A stretch of DNA of 64,000 nucleotides from Verrucomicrobiota bacterium (GTDB lineage Bacteria; Verrucomicrobiota; Verrucomicrobiia; Opitutales; Opitutaceae), in contig JADKHC010000040.1 in the NCBI GenBank assembly GCA_016721945.1, positions 1-64,000 of the forward strand. The letters run 5' to 3'. A program made the position numbers and the translations under genes. This document shows, piece after piece, positions 9,847 to 18,085 of this stretch (its first letter is position 1; every line of letters starts with the position of its first letter). The notes under the pieces were generated by a model. That model worked only from the letters and a program-made list of their open reading frames with translations. It was not told where the DNA came from and ran no database searches.

Positions 9847-10251
9847 TTATCCCACTTGCCCTCCAGTCCTCAGATCGAAAACAAAACGTTTATAACCGAG
9901 GCTCGACCCACCGAAGTTAAGCAGCAGTCCTTTATTCAACCCCGACGCCTTAAGATAGTTGATAATTTGACCTTCTTCCGAACCAGAGAGCCGCGACAAA
10001 GCTTTGAGTTCGACGATCAGTTTTCCAAAGCAGAGGAAGTCAGCACGATATTCTGTGAGAAGAACCTTCTCTCGATAACGAATGGGGAGCGGATGCTCCC
10101 GAACATACGGGATACCTTGATGCACAAACTCATGCTCAAGCGCCTCCTGATAAACCTGCTCAAGAAACCCATACCCCAATTCGCGATGCACCGCCATCGC
10201 CGCCCCAATCACCGCATACGTTTGCGGGTCTCTCTTCCCGTCGTCGTTCAT
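9847..10251 (-). CDS. GxxExxY family protein (predicted nuclease-like fold)
   Basis: This 134-residue protein matches the widespread GxxExxY family: the N-terminal helix VIGAAMAVHRELGYGFLEQVYQ carries the GxxExxY-type signature (GFLEQVY), followed by YRADFLCFGKLIVELKAL. The spaced Asp (DFL) and ELK residues look like the D...ExK active site of PD-(D/E)xK nucleases. The family's biological role is not established, and it is frequent in metagenomic and bacterial accessory regions. Here it sits between repeat-rich spacers and is convergent with proB. ATG 10251 gives the normal N-terminus. Confidence 0.85.
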   Translation of the reverse strand: MNDDGKRDPQTYAVIGAAMAVHRELGYGFLEQVYQEALEHEFVHQGIPYVREHPLPIRYREKVLLTEYRADFLCFGKLIVELKALSRLSGSEEGQIINYLKASGLNKGLLLNFGGSSLGYKRFVFDLRTGGQVG

Positions 10252-10328
10252 GGCTATATTCTTTGGTTATTCTGTTTCAGAAATCGATAAAAATCAGTGG
10301 ATGCTTTTCCCGGAAAACAGAATGGTTG

Positions 10329-10404
10329 TCCGCAGATTTCACAGATGAACACAGATTAAGTACAAAGAGCCAAAATCTGCGTCCATCTGCGAAATCTGCG
10401 GATA
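10329..10404. repeat. ATCTGCG palindromic repeat, copy A
   Basis: A 76-base element begins TCCGCAGATTTCACAGATG and ends CATCTGCGAAATCTGCGGATA, so its ends are inverted repeats of each other. A second copy in the same orientation is at 11278-11354, and a partial one at 9796-9826. The two full copies flank the hydrolase gene 10487-11236. Confidence 0.8.
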
Positions 10405-10486
10405 AAACAGCCTCTGCCGTCTCAAGAATTCGCTATCGGCCAGACACCGCTTGCCGTTTCCTTATCAATCCCGTACGTCAGCCATT

Positions 10487-11236
10487 ATGACTCCCCCGCG
10501 AATACTTGCCATAATTTTACTCCTGGCGTGTGGGTTCGTATTACGTGCCGCAGAACAACCGGAACAGGTTGAGACTCTTTTCATCGATGAAGCACGGCTG
10601 CGAGAGATACCGGCCGTCATCTACCCGGGCGCTGCGGGTAAAGATACGACCAAGCTCGCCGTAATCAGCGGCGGCTATGGCATGCCGCCAACTGCATATG
10701 GATTCATCGCCCGCAAGCTCGTTGATATGGGGTATCTGGTAGTGAGTGTTCAACATCAACTAACCACCGATGCCCCACTGGCGACCGCTGGCGATTTGCA
10801 GGTGTTGCGGCGACCAGTATGGGAACGCGGCGTGGTGAATCTGCGTTATGTGCTCACTACCCTGAAGCGCGATTATCCCAAAATCGTCCCAAGCCGAACC
10901 ATTCTCATTGGTCATTCCAACGGCGGCGACATCTCCGCATTATTCGCAACTTTATACCCGATAGAAGTCGCAGCCGTCATTACGCTCGATCATCGTCGCA
11001 TGCCGATTCCTCGTGCGAGACAACCTCGCTTCATGTCGCTCCGCGCCGATGAATTCCCCGCCGATCCTGGTATCCTGCCAAATCCGGAAGAAGCGAAGAC
11101 GCTCGGGATTTCAATCATCCAGCTCAAAAATGCAAAACACGGCGAACTAAACGACGAAGGTAGCAAAGAATTAAAAGAACGAGTCATCAGTTTTATTTTT
11201 GGATTTCTCGACGAACTAACGCCTGTAACCAATTAA
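10487..11236 (+). CDS. Secreted or periplasmic alpha/beta-hydrolase-like protein
   Basis: The 249-residue protein starts with a signal peptide (hydrophobic IILLLACGFVLRA, cleavage likely near residue 20). It then shows the alpha/beta-hydrolase nucleophile elbow in LIGHSNGGDIS (GxSxG, catalytic Ser) after about 135 residues, and a C-terminal LKNAKHGELNDEG segment that can supply the catalytic His. An Asp is available in between (TLDHRR or RADEFP). I chose ATG 10487. A TTG at 10451 would put a charged stretch before the signal sequence. Substrate is unknown; dienelactone-hydrolase-like or esterase roles are possible. Codon use is less GC-rich than in the neighbouring core genes, and near-identical repeats flank it, which suggests an acquired cassette. 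Confidence 0.75.
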   Translation: MTPPRILAIILLLACGFVLRAAEQPEQVETLFIDEARLREIPAVIYPGAAGKDTTKLAVISGGYGMPPTAYGFIARKLVDMGYLVVSVQHQLTTDAPLATAGDLQVLRRPVWERGVVNLRYVLTTLKRDYPKIVPSRTILIGHSNGGDISALFATLYPIEVAAVITLDHRRMPIPRARQPRFMSLRADEFPADPGILPNPEEAKTLGISIIQLKNAKHGELNDEGSKELKERVISFIFGFLDELTPVTN

Positions 11237-11277
11237 AGGCTTCCTGAATACGGAGATTATTTAGGAACAATTTTTCA

Positions 11278-11354
11278 TCCGCAGATTACGCAGATAGGCA
11301 CAGATTAAATACAAAGCCTAAAAACCTGCGTCCATCTGCGTAATCTGCGGATAA
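11278..11354. repeat. ATCTGCG palindromic repeat, copy B
   Basis: TCCGCAGATTACGCAGATAG at the left and CATCTGCGTAATCTGCGGATA at the right form an outer stem of about 18 base pairs. It has the same orientation and length as copy A at 10329-10404, with changes in the middle. Confidence 0.8.
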
Positions 11355-11417
11355 ACTTCCGCCTAACGCCTCGACAATTCTACACGAGACATGCTCTCCT
11401 TCATAAGTCCACGAACC

Positions 11418-12170
11418 ATGAAGCATCTCTCATTTTTACTTATACTCGCCTTCGTTTTATGCGGGCGCCTGACAGCCGATTCTACTGCGTACAATGGCAA
11501 GCTCACGATCAGCGCCGTTGGTGGAAACTTTGGTGTCGTGCATATACATGACTGGAGTTCAGGAAAAATTCCGGCCCTGTTCAACGACCTCGCCAATCAC
11601 GAAGCATTCTTGGGCGAGGCCAACGACTTCTCCTTTATCCAGTTGTTCGATGCCAACCAGAAAAGCGTTTTCCTGAAACCTTCGCCAGCACTAACCGTTA
11701 TCTGGATATCGCCCGATTCGAAATTCATCGTGGGGCTTTCCAGTATCATGCGGAACAACCCGTATCAGCTCATGATCTGGCGCATCGACGGCACGCTCGT
11801 TTACAAAAAACACATTTCCGCCTCCGTCGCCAAAATCAGTCCCCAAGACCTCGAAGAATTTTATCAGAAGTATCCAGCTGCGAGGGCGATCTTCAGGGAT
11901 CGTTACATGCTTCGTGGCCGTGTTGGCTATCTCGATTACGGGAATCTCGGCGCGTCCAATTCCTTGGGCGATGATGCGTGGAACGATCTCTATGCCCGAG
12001 ACGTCCCGAATCCTTACTCTGACGATTTCTCAAGTTCCGTAAAAGATCGCATCACTTGGTTCGACGAGAAAGAGCCTGATTTAGCGATCACCGAAACCCC
12101 GAATACGATCAAGCTCTCCCTCCGTTCTCCTTCAGGCAAACTGGTTCAGATAGCTTTCCCGAAGAAGTAA
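11418..12170 (+). CDS. Exported protein of unknown function
   Basis: From ATG 11418 the 250-residue protein has a clear signal peptide (MKHLSFLLILAFVLCGRLTA, cleavage near residue 20). I do not recognise a domain. The first half has short beta-strand and turn segments (VVHIHDWSSGKIP, WISPDSKFIVGLSS, YQLMIWRIDGTLV) reminiscent of a single beta-propeller-like unit, and the second half is polar with DDAWNDLY and WFDEKEPDL. An upstream in-frame ATG at 11391 would place nine residues before the signal peptide and is less likely. The gene follows repeat copy B and has lower GC than the core genes, so it appears to belong to the same accessory stretch as the hydrolase. Confidence 0.6.
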   Translation: MKHLSFLLILAFVLCGRLTADSTAYNGKLTISAVGGNFGVVHIHDWSSGKIPALFNDLANHEAFLGEANDFSFIQLFDANQKSVFLKPSPALTVIWISPDSKFIVGLSSIMRNNPYQLMIWRIDGTLVYKKHISASVAKISPQDLEEFYQKYPAARAIFRDRYMLRGRVGYLDYGNLGASNSLGDDAWNDLYARDVPNPYSDDFSSSVKDRITWFDEKEPDLAITETPNTIKLSLRSPSGKLVQIAFPKK

Positions 12171-12241
12171 AGCCCCCGGACCAAGCTCCGGTGCATTTCA
12201 TAAAACTGCAGGAGGAAGTTGATCTCGCAATTTGCTTTGAA

Positions 12242-12297
12242 GATGGAGGGTCGAAGCCCTCGTCGGCCATGCGCGGTGAGGGCACCGCGCCTCCATC
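12242..12297. repeat. Palindromic element between convergent genes
   Basis: GATGGAGG (12242-12249) and CCTCCATC (12290-12297) enclose a nested hairpin GCGCGGTG-AGGG-CACCGCGC (12271-12290). It lies between the ends of the exported-protein gene and ygiQ, so it could end transcription from both sides, but neither side has a T tract. A REP-like element is more likely. Confidence 0.6.
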
Positions 12298-12369
12298 CAA
12301 GCCGGAGCCGTTCGAAGCTGCTCACGGTCCGCAACAAGCTTCGAGGCGCGAAATAGAAACGCGGCTGCC

Positions 12370-14475
12370 TCAATGTCCGCGCCCAACGATTTTGAATGGT
12401 TTCGGTTTTTGCTTCGGGCCGTGATGCGGTTTTGATCCGCAGGCTTGCGGCTTGGTCTGGTCGTTGTAGGTCACGCCGGGGGTGAGTACGGTTTTATTTT
12501 TACCTCCGTCGAGTAGTTTTGCCGCAAACTCTTCTAGCCCGAGTTTATAGAGCGAGGCGCGCAATGCGCCCTTCATCTCGGGCTTGTACCAGAAAAAGAA
12601 ACTGCGCTGTTCCTGTTTCTCCTCTGGCGTGTGTGCACAGGGCACGGGCTTGCCGTCGTAGGGATGCACACCGGTCGCATAGATCTCAGTCGCGACGGTC
12701 ATCGGTGTAGGCGTGAAGTCCTGCACTTGCTCCAGCTTGAAACCAAGGTCCTTCGTCTGCACGGCGAGATCGGCCATATCCTTCGGCGCGGAGCCGGGAT
12801 GCGAGCTGATGAAATACGGAATCATCTGCAGCTGCTCTTTGCCGAACTTCTTCTTAGCGGCATCGAATTTGTCTTTGAATTTGCGGAAGAGCTTGAACGA
12901 CGGCTTGCGCATCACGTGCAACACATCGTCGGAAGTGTGCTCGGGTGCAACCTTGAGACGGCCGGAGACGTGGTGTTGCACGAGTTCGTCGATGAAGCGC
13001 TCGTGGCTCTTCGCAGCTTCGGGAGATTTTTTCTCGTGGAGAAAAAGATCGTAGCGCAGCCCGCTCGTCACGAACGCGTGTTTCACGCCGGGCGTTTCGC
13101 GCACAGATTTGTAGATATCGAGTAGTGCGTTGTGGTCGGTGTCGAGGTTCGGGCACATCTGCGGCCACATGCAGCTCGGACGAATGCATTCGTCGCAAAT
13201 CCACTGTTCCTTGCCCTTCATGCGATACATATTGGCGGAAGGGCCGCCGAGATCGGTGATGGTGCCGTGAAAATCCGGCATGGCCTTCACCGACTCGACT
13301 TCGCGCAGGATGCTTTCCTTGCTGCGACTCGCGACAAACTTTCCTTGATGCGCGGAGATCGTGCAAAAGCTGCAACCGCCGAAACAACCGCGATGCATGT
13401 TAATCGAGTGCTTGATCATCTCATACGCGGGAATCGGGCCGCGCTTGCGGTAGCGCGGATGCGGCAGGCGCGTGAACGGCAGGTCGAAGCTGCGATCGAT
13501 TTGTTCCTCGCTCATGGTTGGGAACGGCGGATTGATCACGAGCATGCGGTCGCCGGTGAGCTGCAGCAGGCGGCGCGCTTTCACGCGGTTCGACTCGGTC
13601 TCGATCTGTTTGAAATTGGTCGCGTAGAGCGCGCGGTCGTGCAGGCACTCGTCATGCGAGTGGAGGATGTGGTCGTCCCAGTTGGCGTTTTTCGGGACGG
13701 GCGCGCCAGGCGGAAGCAGCACCGCAGTTTGCGCGATGGTCTTGAGCGAGGAAAACGGCACGCCGCGCTTGAGCAGTCGGAGCATTTCCACGAGGGGAAG
13801 TTCGCCCATACCGTAAACGAGAATGTCCGCGCCGCTCTCGGCGAGGATGGACGGTTTCAGCGTGTCCGACCAATAATCGTAATGCGTCACGCGGCGCAGA
13901 CTCGCCTCAATGCCGCCAACCATAACCGGTACATAGGGGTAAAGTTGTTTGAGGATTTTCGTGTACGTCGTAACCGCGTAGTCGGGCCGGAAACCAATCG
14001 CGCCCTCGGGCGTATAGGCGTCCTCGGAGCGCGGTTTGCGCGCGGCCGTGTAGCGGTTGATCATCGAATCCATGCAGCCCGCAGTGACGCCGAAAAAGAG
14101 CCGAGGCGCGCCGAGCTTTTTGAAATCGCGCAGATCGTCGCGCCAGTTGGGTTGAGGGAGAATGGCCACGCGAAAACCTTCGCGTTCAATCATGCGACCG
14201 ACGACGGCAGTGCCAAACGACGGATGATCCACGTAAGCGTCGCCCGAGATGAGGATGACATCGACCTGATCCCAGCCGCGGGCGTCGAGTTCGTCGCGCG
14301 AGATGGGTAGCCAGCGGGACGCGTCCCAAAGCGGATCGCGAGCGGGCTTGGCGGCGGAAGCAGAAACAGAGTTGGCGGGTTGCGTTGTCAGGCCGCGCAC
14401 CCTCGCCCAACGTCGCCGCCGGTGCAAGCGCGAGGTGAACGCGATCACGACCGGCAAAGCGCGTAAAAAATGCAT
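12370..14475 (-). CDS. ygiQ: YgiQ family radical SAM protein
   Basis: YgiQ (UPF0313) proteins are large radical SAM enzymes whose reaction is unknown. The protein (about 700 residues) shows the N-terminal family block WLPISRDELDARGWDQVDVI, GDAYVDHPSFG, and MVGGIEASLRR. The radical SAM cluster motif CFGGCSFC is at about residues 364-371, followed by HQGKFVASRSKESILREVE and a C-terminal segment with FTPTPMTVATEIYATGVHP. The start is uncertain: ATG 14475 adds about 40 basic residues before the first family block, and an ATG at 14508 is also in frame. The last residues are rich in Lys/Pro. It is divergent from trxB, whose start is only 62 bases away. Confidence 0.9.
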   Translation of the reverse strand: MHFLRALPVVIAFTSRLHRRRRWARVRGLTTQPANSVSASAAKPARDPLWDASRWLPISRDELDARGWDQVDVILISGDAYVDHPSFGTAVVGRMIEREGFRVAILPQPNWRDDLRDFKKLGAPRLFFGVTAGCMDSMINRYTAARKPRSEDAYTPEGAIGFRPDYAVTTYTKILKQLYPYVPVMVGGIEASLRRVTHYDYWSDTLKPSILAESGADILVYGMGELPLVEMLRLLKRGVPFSSLKTIAQTAVLLPPGAPVPKNANWDDHILHSHDECLHDRALYATNFKQIETESNRVKARRLLQLTGDRMLVINPPFPTMSEEQIDRSFDLPFTRLPHPRYRKRGPIPAYEMIKHSINMHRGCFGGCSFCTISAHQGKFVASRSKESILREVESVKAMPDFHGTITDLGGPSANMYRMKGKEQWICDECIRPSCMWPQMCPNLDTDHNALLDIYKSVRETPGVKHAFVTSGLRYDLFLHEKKSPEAAKSHERFIDELVQHHVSGRLKVAPEHTSDDVLHVMRKPSFKLFRKFKDKFDAAKKKFGKEQLQMIPYFISSHPGSAPKDMADLAVQTKDLGFKLEQVQDFTPTPMTVATEIYATGVHPYDGKPVPCAHTPEEKQEQRSFFFWYKPEMKGALRASLYKLGLEEFAAKLLDGGKNKTVLTPGVTYNDQTKPQACGSKPHHGPKQKPKPFKIVGRGH

Positions 14476-14537
14476 TCTGCGCCAGTGACACCACTTTGCC
14501 CTTTCCACGTGTGATAAGTTACTGCTGATTTTTCACC

Positions 14538-15482
14538 ATGTCATCCAACGTCGAAAACGTCGTCATCGTCGGCACCGGTTGCGCGGGCCTCACCGCCGCA
14601 GTTTACACGGGTCGCGCCAATCTTTCCCCGCTCGTCATTGAGGGAAACCTGCCCGGCGGGCAGCTCACCACCACTTCGGAAGTGGAAAACTTTCCCGGCT
14701 TTCCCGAAGGCGTCGACGGCTTTCTGCTGACGGACAACATTCGTAAGCAGGCCACAAAGTTCAACGCCCGCTTCCAGCAGTCGATGATCAAGTCGGTGGA
14801 TTTTTCTTCGCAGCCGCTGAAGCTCATCACGAGCGAAGGCGAGATCCTCACCAAGGCCGTGATCATCGCGACGGGTGCCTCGCCGCGCATGACCGGCGTC
14901 CCCGGCGAAAAAGAACTCTACGGCGGCAAGGGAGTGACGACTTGCGCGACATGCGACGGCGCATTTTACCGCAAGATGGAGGTTGCGGTAATCGGCGGCG
15001 GCGACAGCGCGGCCGAAGAAGCGCTCTTCCTCACGCGCTTCGCGAGCAAAGTTTATTTCGTACACCGTCGTGACACACTACGCGCCTCGAAGATCATGGC
15101 TGATCGCGCCACAACCCATCCCAAGATCCAAATGGTCTGGGACAGCGCGCCAACTGAAGTACTCGGCGTGCAAGAAAACGCCGTCACCGGCCTCAAGATC
15201 AAGAACGTCAAGACCGGCGCGGAGTCGGTCCTGCCGGTGAAAGGCATTTTCGTCGCCATCGGTCATCAGCCCAACACGAGTGCGTTTGCGAGCGCGGTCG
15301 AAGTGGACGAAGCCGGTTATTTCAAGCCCGTCAACGGCTCGCAGGTCCGCACGAAAACTCCCGGCGTATACGTCGCGGGTGATTGCTCTGATCACGTTTA
15401 CCGTCAGGCCATCACGGCCGCCGGAATGGGCTGTCAGGCTGCGATCGAAGTCGAACGCTGGCTCGCCGAATACGGCGGCTGA
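14538..15482 (+). CDS. trxB: Thioredoxin-disulfide reductase
   Basis: TrxB uses NADPH and FAD to reduce thioredoxin. The 314-residue protein has the FAD-binding GTGCAGL motif at residues 12-18, the redox-active CATC at 136-139, the NADPH-binding GGGDSA, and the C-terminal GDCSDHVYRQAITAAG FAD block. Length is typical of low-molecular-weight TrxB. It forms its own transcription unit, with a terminator hairpin 30 bases downstream. Confidence 0.96.
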   Translation: MSSNVENVVIVGTGCAGLTAAVYTGRANLSPLVIEGNLPGGQLTTTSEVENFPGFPEGVDGFLLTDNIRKQATKFNARFQQSMIKSVDFSSQPLKLITSEGEILTKAVIIATGASPRMTGVPGEKELYGGKGVTTCATCDGAFYRKMEVAVIGGGDSAAEEALFLTRFASKVYFVHRRDTLRASKIMADRATTHPKIQMVWDSAPTEVLGVQENAVTGLKIKNVKTGAESVLPVKGIFVAIGHQPNTSAFASAVEVDEAGYFKPVNGSQVRTKTPGVYVAGDCSDHVYRQAITAAGMGCQAAIEVERWLAEYGG

Positions 15483-15511
15483 ACAGAAACATAATTATTC
15501 TCAAAGCAAAA

Positions 15512-15535
15512 GCGGACTCAACGGTCCGCCTTTTT
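15512..15535 (+). terminator. Intrinsic terminator of trxB
   Basis: GCGGAC and GTCCGC form a six-pair stem with a 6-base loop, followed by C and five T. It lies about 30 bases after the trxB stop codon. Confidence 0.75.
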
Positions 15536-15630
15536 CGTGCGCTCTCACGAACAGCCGGCGCAGTATCCAGGAATCCAATTCAGTTTTGAGCTGACGCCCG
15601 CCCGGCTAGACCCCATGCTCTCCGACCGGA

Positions 15631-16173
15631 ATGTCCACCCTGCAATCCGACTACGTTTCCCGCATCGACGAGTTATTGCGCGAACTCGGCATTCCCTCCA
15701 ATTACGCAGAACTGCGCGAACTCTCTATCCAGCCCGAGCCTGAAGTAACCGAACTTGTTTCCATCGGCAACAACCCGGAAGGCAACGCCTGTCAACTGAC
15801 TCGACCGGCCGCCCGAGCCTGGCACAGCATGTATGCCGCCGCCCGCAACCTGGAGATCGAGCTGCTCCCCTTGTCCGGCTTTCGCAGTGTGGAACGTCAG
15901 GCCAAAATCATCCGCGGCAAACTCGATCTGGGCGAAAAAATCACCGATATCCTCCACTCCATCGCGGCACCCGGCTACAGCGAACACCACACTGGTTGCG
16001 CCATCGACATCGGAAGCAACGAAGGACCGCCGCTTGAAGAGGCCTTTGCAGACACCCGAGCCTTCGCCTGGCTTATTAGGCATGGCGAAGAGTTCGGTTT
16101 TAAACTCTCCTTCCCCAAACACAACCCCCACGGCATCGTCTACGAACCCTGGCACTGGTGCTGGCACAAGTGA
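15631..16173 (+). CDS. M15 family D-Ala-D-Ala carboxypeptidase (VanY/DdpX-like)
   Basis: These zinc peptidases cleave D-alanyl bonds in peptidoglycan peptides. The 180-residue protein has GFRSVERQAKI, the zinc-binding SEHHTGCAIDIG (SxHxxGxAxD, residues about 117-128) and the C-terminal EPWHWCWH (ExxWHW) that supplies the base and third ligand. There is no signal peptide, so either it acts in the cytoplasm on recycled peptides or the start has been misplaced. The ATG at 15631 follows a weak upstream region. The N-terminal 50 residues are not part of the catalytic domain. Confidence 0.85.
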   Translation: MSTLQSDYVSRIDELLRELGIPSNYAELRELSIQPEPEVTELVSIGNNPEGNACQLTRPAARAWHSMYAAARNLEIELLPLSGFRSVERQAKIIRGKLDLGEKITDILHSIAAPGYSEHHTGCAIDIGSNEGPPLEEAFADTRAFAWLIRHGEEFGFKLSFPKHNPHGIVYEPWHWCWHK

Positions 16174-16295
16174 GTGTCGCAAATAAGAAGAGCCAATAGC
16201 GCGAACATCGCCGACCGCAAAGCCTAGGGAGTTACTGGTCACAACCATAACGATGCACTTGTAACAGAACCTTCCGCGTGGCGCATGATGCAGAA

Positions 16296-16371
16296 GGTGG
16301 AGCCCGATGTCCTCATTGGACTTGATCGGAGCTGCTACCGAACCAGCCCGTTAGGGACAACGGGCTCCACC
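16296..16371. repeat. BIME-like repeat GGTGGAGCCC...GGGCTCCACC, copy 1 of 5
   Basis: This 76-base element has ends that are exact inverted repeats (GGTGGAGCCC and GGGCTCCACC). Each half carries its own palindrome, of which AGCCCGTT-GTCCC-AACGGGCT is the better preserved (here on the minus strand). Related copies are at 21557-21631, 40302-40330 (half), 43444-43515 and 53209-53245 (degenerate), all intergenic. Confidence 0.85.
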
Positions 16372-16751
16372 CTCTATTACCTTGCTACAACTCAGGGTGC
16401 CCCAGAAAAGGCAGTTCAGGGTAGCGCAGATTTAGAAATATTGAAGCCCGCTGGATGACGGTTAAGCAGGGACGCCTCGCCCTGCCCCATAGCCATTATA
16501 AAGCTGGACGTTTTTATTAGAGACTCAGGAGCACGGGAACGAATCGGTTTTGCACAGGAGTACAGACGTGCCTGCGCCAATTCATCCATGGCGCCCCAAG
16601 GACTTACGGCTATTGCATCACTTACTCCACCACGGATGCACCTAATAGTTAATACTTTAGGCACTACACACAACACTCCCTAAGCCTTTAGAATACTGAA
16701 TCAGCACCAAGTTCAGCCGCGCTAATACCTGAGACTTAGTCCCAATATTGG
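16372..16751. other. Intergenic stretch without identifiable gene
   Basis: Between the BIME-like repeat and the Fur-family operator, about 380 bases hold no convincing reading frame. A minus-strand frame at 16676-16416 has no protein-like features. The stretch is more AT-rich towards its right end, where the promoter of the fur-suf operon must lie. Confidence 0.4.
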
Positions 16752-16795
16752 TTAGAACTATTCTAATTCTCAGTCCAAGTTTAGAACAATTCCAA
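16752..16795 (+). promoter_or_regulatory. Two tandem PerR/Fur-type palindromes upstream of the Fur-family gene
   Basis: Box 1, TTAGAACTATTCTAA (16752-16766), is a 7-1-7 palindrome with one mismatch and closely resembles the PerR box pattern TTATAATNATTATAA. Box 2, TTAGAACAATTCCAA (16781-16795), has the same left half and a weaker right half. The left ends are 29 bp apart, and box 2 ends 19 bases before the ATG. They probably serve the regulator encoded immediately downstream and so would also set expression of the suf genes. The sequence match is seen; the binding is inference. Confidence 0.65.
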
Positions 16796-16814
16796 TTCGC
16801 ATCCACTCCGCAGC

Positions 16815-17246
16815 ATGATCGCACAAGCCACCAACTCCTCCGAAGGCCTCGCGCAAAAGCTCTCCGACAGTGGGCTTCGTGCGACTCCACAGCGCGAGTT
16901 GGTTTACCGCTCGCTCCTACAGCAGCGCGACCATCCCACCGCCGAGGAAGTTTTCGCCCGCGTCAAAACCGAGATGCCCACCATCTCGCTCGCCACCGTT
17001 TACAACTGCCTCGAAACCCTCGTGCAGTGTCGGCTCATCCGCCAGGTCAACCACGAGCGCAGTTCCACTCGCTATTGCCCGAACCTGCGCCCGCACGCCC
17101 ATTTTCACGACGAACAGACTGGCGAAATTCACGACGTAGACCTGCCCGCGCCCTTTCTTGATCAGCTCAAATCCATGCTCCCGACAAATTTTCACGCCTC
17201 CGCAGTCGAGATCACCTTCCTCGGCAAATCCGAGAAAAACTCTTGA
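16815..17246 (+). CDS. Fur-family transcriptional regulator (PerR-like, atypical metal sites)
   Basis: The 143-residue protein has the Fur winged helix: LRATPQRELVYRSLL, HPTAEEVFARV and the recognition helix ISLATVYNCLETL (residues about 20-80). A short dimerisation domain with HAHFHDEQTGEIHDVD (94-109) follows. Hand alignment with Bacillus PerR puts H40, H94, H96 and D107 at PerR H37, H91, H93 and D104, but Asp85 is replaced by C88, and the CxxC of the structural zinc site is replaced by D99/T102. It therefore lacks the usual Cys4 zinc site. It heads the suf genes, with 65 bases to sufC, and two palindromes resembling PerR boxes lie just upstream. A role in matching Fe-S cluster assembly to iron or peroxide is likely by context. 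The exact signal is unknown. Confidence 0.85.
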   Translation: MIAQATNSSEGLAQKLSDSGLRATPQRELVYRSLLQQRDHPTAEEVFARVKTEMPTISLATVYNCLETLVQCRLIRQVNHERSSTRYCPNLRPHAHFHDEQTGEIHDVDLPAPFLDQLKSMLPTNFHASAVEITFLGKSEKNS

Positions 17247-17311
17247 GCCTAACTGGCATCCTTTCCGCTAAACCACGCTCTATCACTTTCGCCCTACCAC
17301 TTATTAATCAA

Positions 17312-18070
17312 ATGCACTCGCTCGAAATCAAAGACCTCCACGTCTCCATCGGTGACAAAGAAATCGTCAAGGGCCTGACCCTCACGATCAAAACTGGCGA
17401 GGTTCACGCCATCATGGGGCCAAACGGCACCGGCAAATCCACTCTCTCCAAAGCCATCGCCGGCCATCCCGACTACACCATCACCAGCGGCGACGTGCTC
17501 ATCGACGGCAAATCCATCCTTGAAATGGAGCCCGACGAACGCGCCCGCGCCGGCGTCTTTCTCGCCTTCCAATACCCGAGCGAAATCCCCGGCGTCACCA
17601 TCGCCAACTTCCTTCGCGCCGCCCAGCAGGCCCGCCTCGCCGAAGGTGAGGAACTAGACGCCACCGCCTATTACAAAAAGCTCTACAGCAAAATGGATAT
17701 GCTGAAGATCGACCGGAAATTCACTTCCCGTGCGGTCAACGAAGGCTTTTCCGGCGGCGAAAAGAAGCGCTGCGAAATTCTTCAGATGGCCATGCTCGAA
17801 CCCATCTTTTCGCTGATGGACGAAACCGATTCCGGCCTCGACATCGACGCCCTCCGAATCGTCGCCGACGGCGTCAACGCCCAGCGCGGTGAAAAACTCG
17901 GCGTTCTCCTCATCACTCACTATCAGCGCCTCCTCGATTACATCGTGCCCGACTATGTCCACGTCATGTGGGACGGACGCATCGTCAAAAGCGGCGACAA
18001 ATCCCTCGCCCTCGATCTCGAGGCCCGCGGCTACGACTGGGTCAAACAGGAACTGGCCGCCAAAGCCTAA
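17312..18070 (+). CDS. sufC: Fe-S cluster assembly ATPase SufC
   Basis: SufC is the ABC-type ATPase of the SufBCD scaffold that builds Fe-S clusters in the cytoplasm. From ATG 17312 it has 252 residues, the family norm. Walker A is MGPNGTGKST, the signature is FSGGEKKR, the Walker B region reads PIFSLMDETDSGLD with the SufC-typical DETDSGLD, and the switch His lies in LLITHYQRLL. An in-frame TTG at 17243 overlaps the end of the regulator gene and adds only non-conserved residues. sufB follows after 15 bases. Confidence 0.97.
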   Translation: MHSLEIKDLHVSIGDKEIVKGLTLTIKTGEVHAIMGPNGTGKSTLSKAIAGHPDYTITSGDVLIDGKSILEMEPDERARAGVFLAFQYPSEIPGVTIANFLRAAQQARLAEGEELDATAYYKKLYSKMDMLKIDRKFTSRAVNEGFSGGEKKRCEILQMAMLEPIFSLMDETDSGLDIDALRIVADGVNAQRGEKLGVLLITHYQRLLDYIVPDYVHVMWDGRIVKSGDKSLALDLEARGYDWVKQELAAKA

Positions 18071-18085
18071 CCAGGAACCACCACC

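Noticed and set aside
10329..11354. Possible composite transposon formed by the two ATCTGCG elements
   Set aside because: The elements are 76-77 bases with no transposase and no visible target duplication. They are treated as repeats flanking a gene, not as a transposon.
13132..14310. 392-codon open frame opposite ygiQ
   Set aside because: It is the antisense shadow of a GC-rich conserved gene, with Arg/His/Ala-rich composition and no family features. The ygiQ reading carries all the motifs.
16416..16676. 86-codon minus-strand frame upstream of the Fur-family gene
   Set aside because: No domain, atypical composition, and it overlaps the repeat-bearing spacer. Not supported as a gene.
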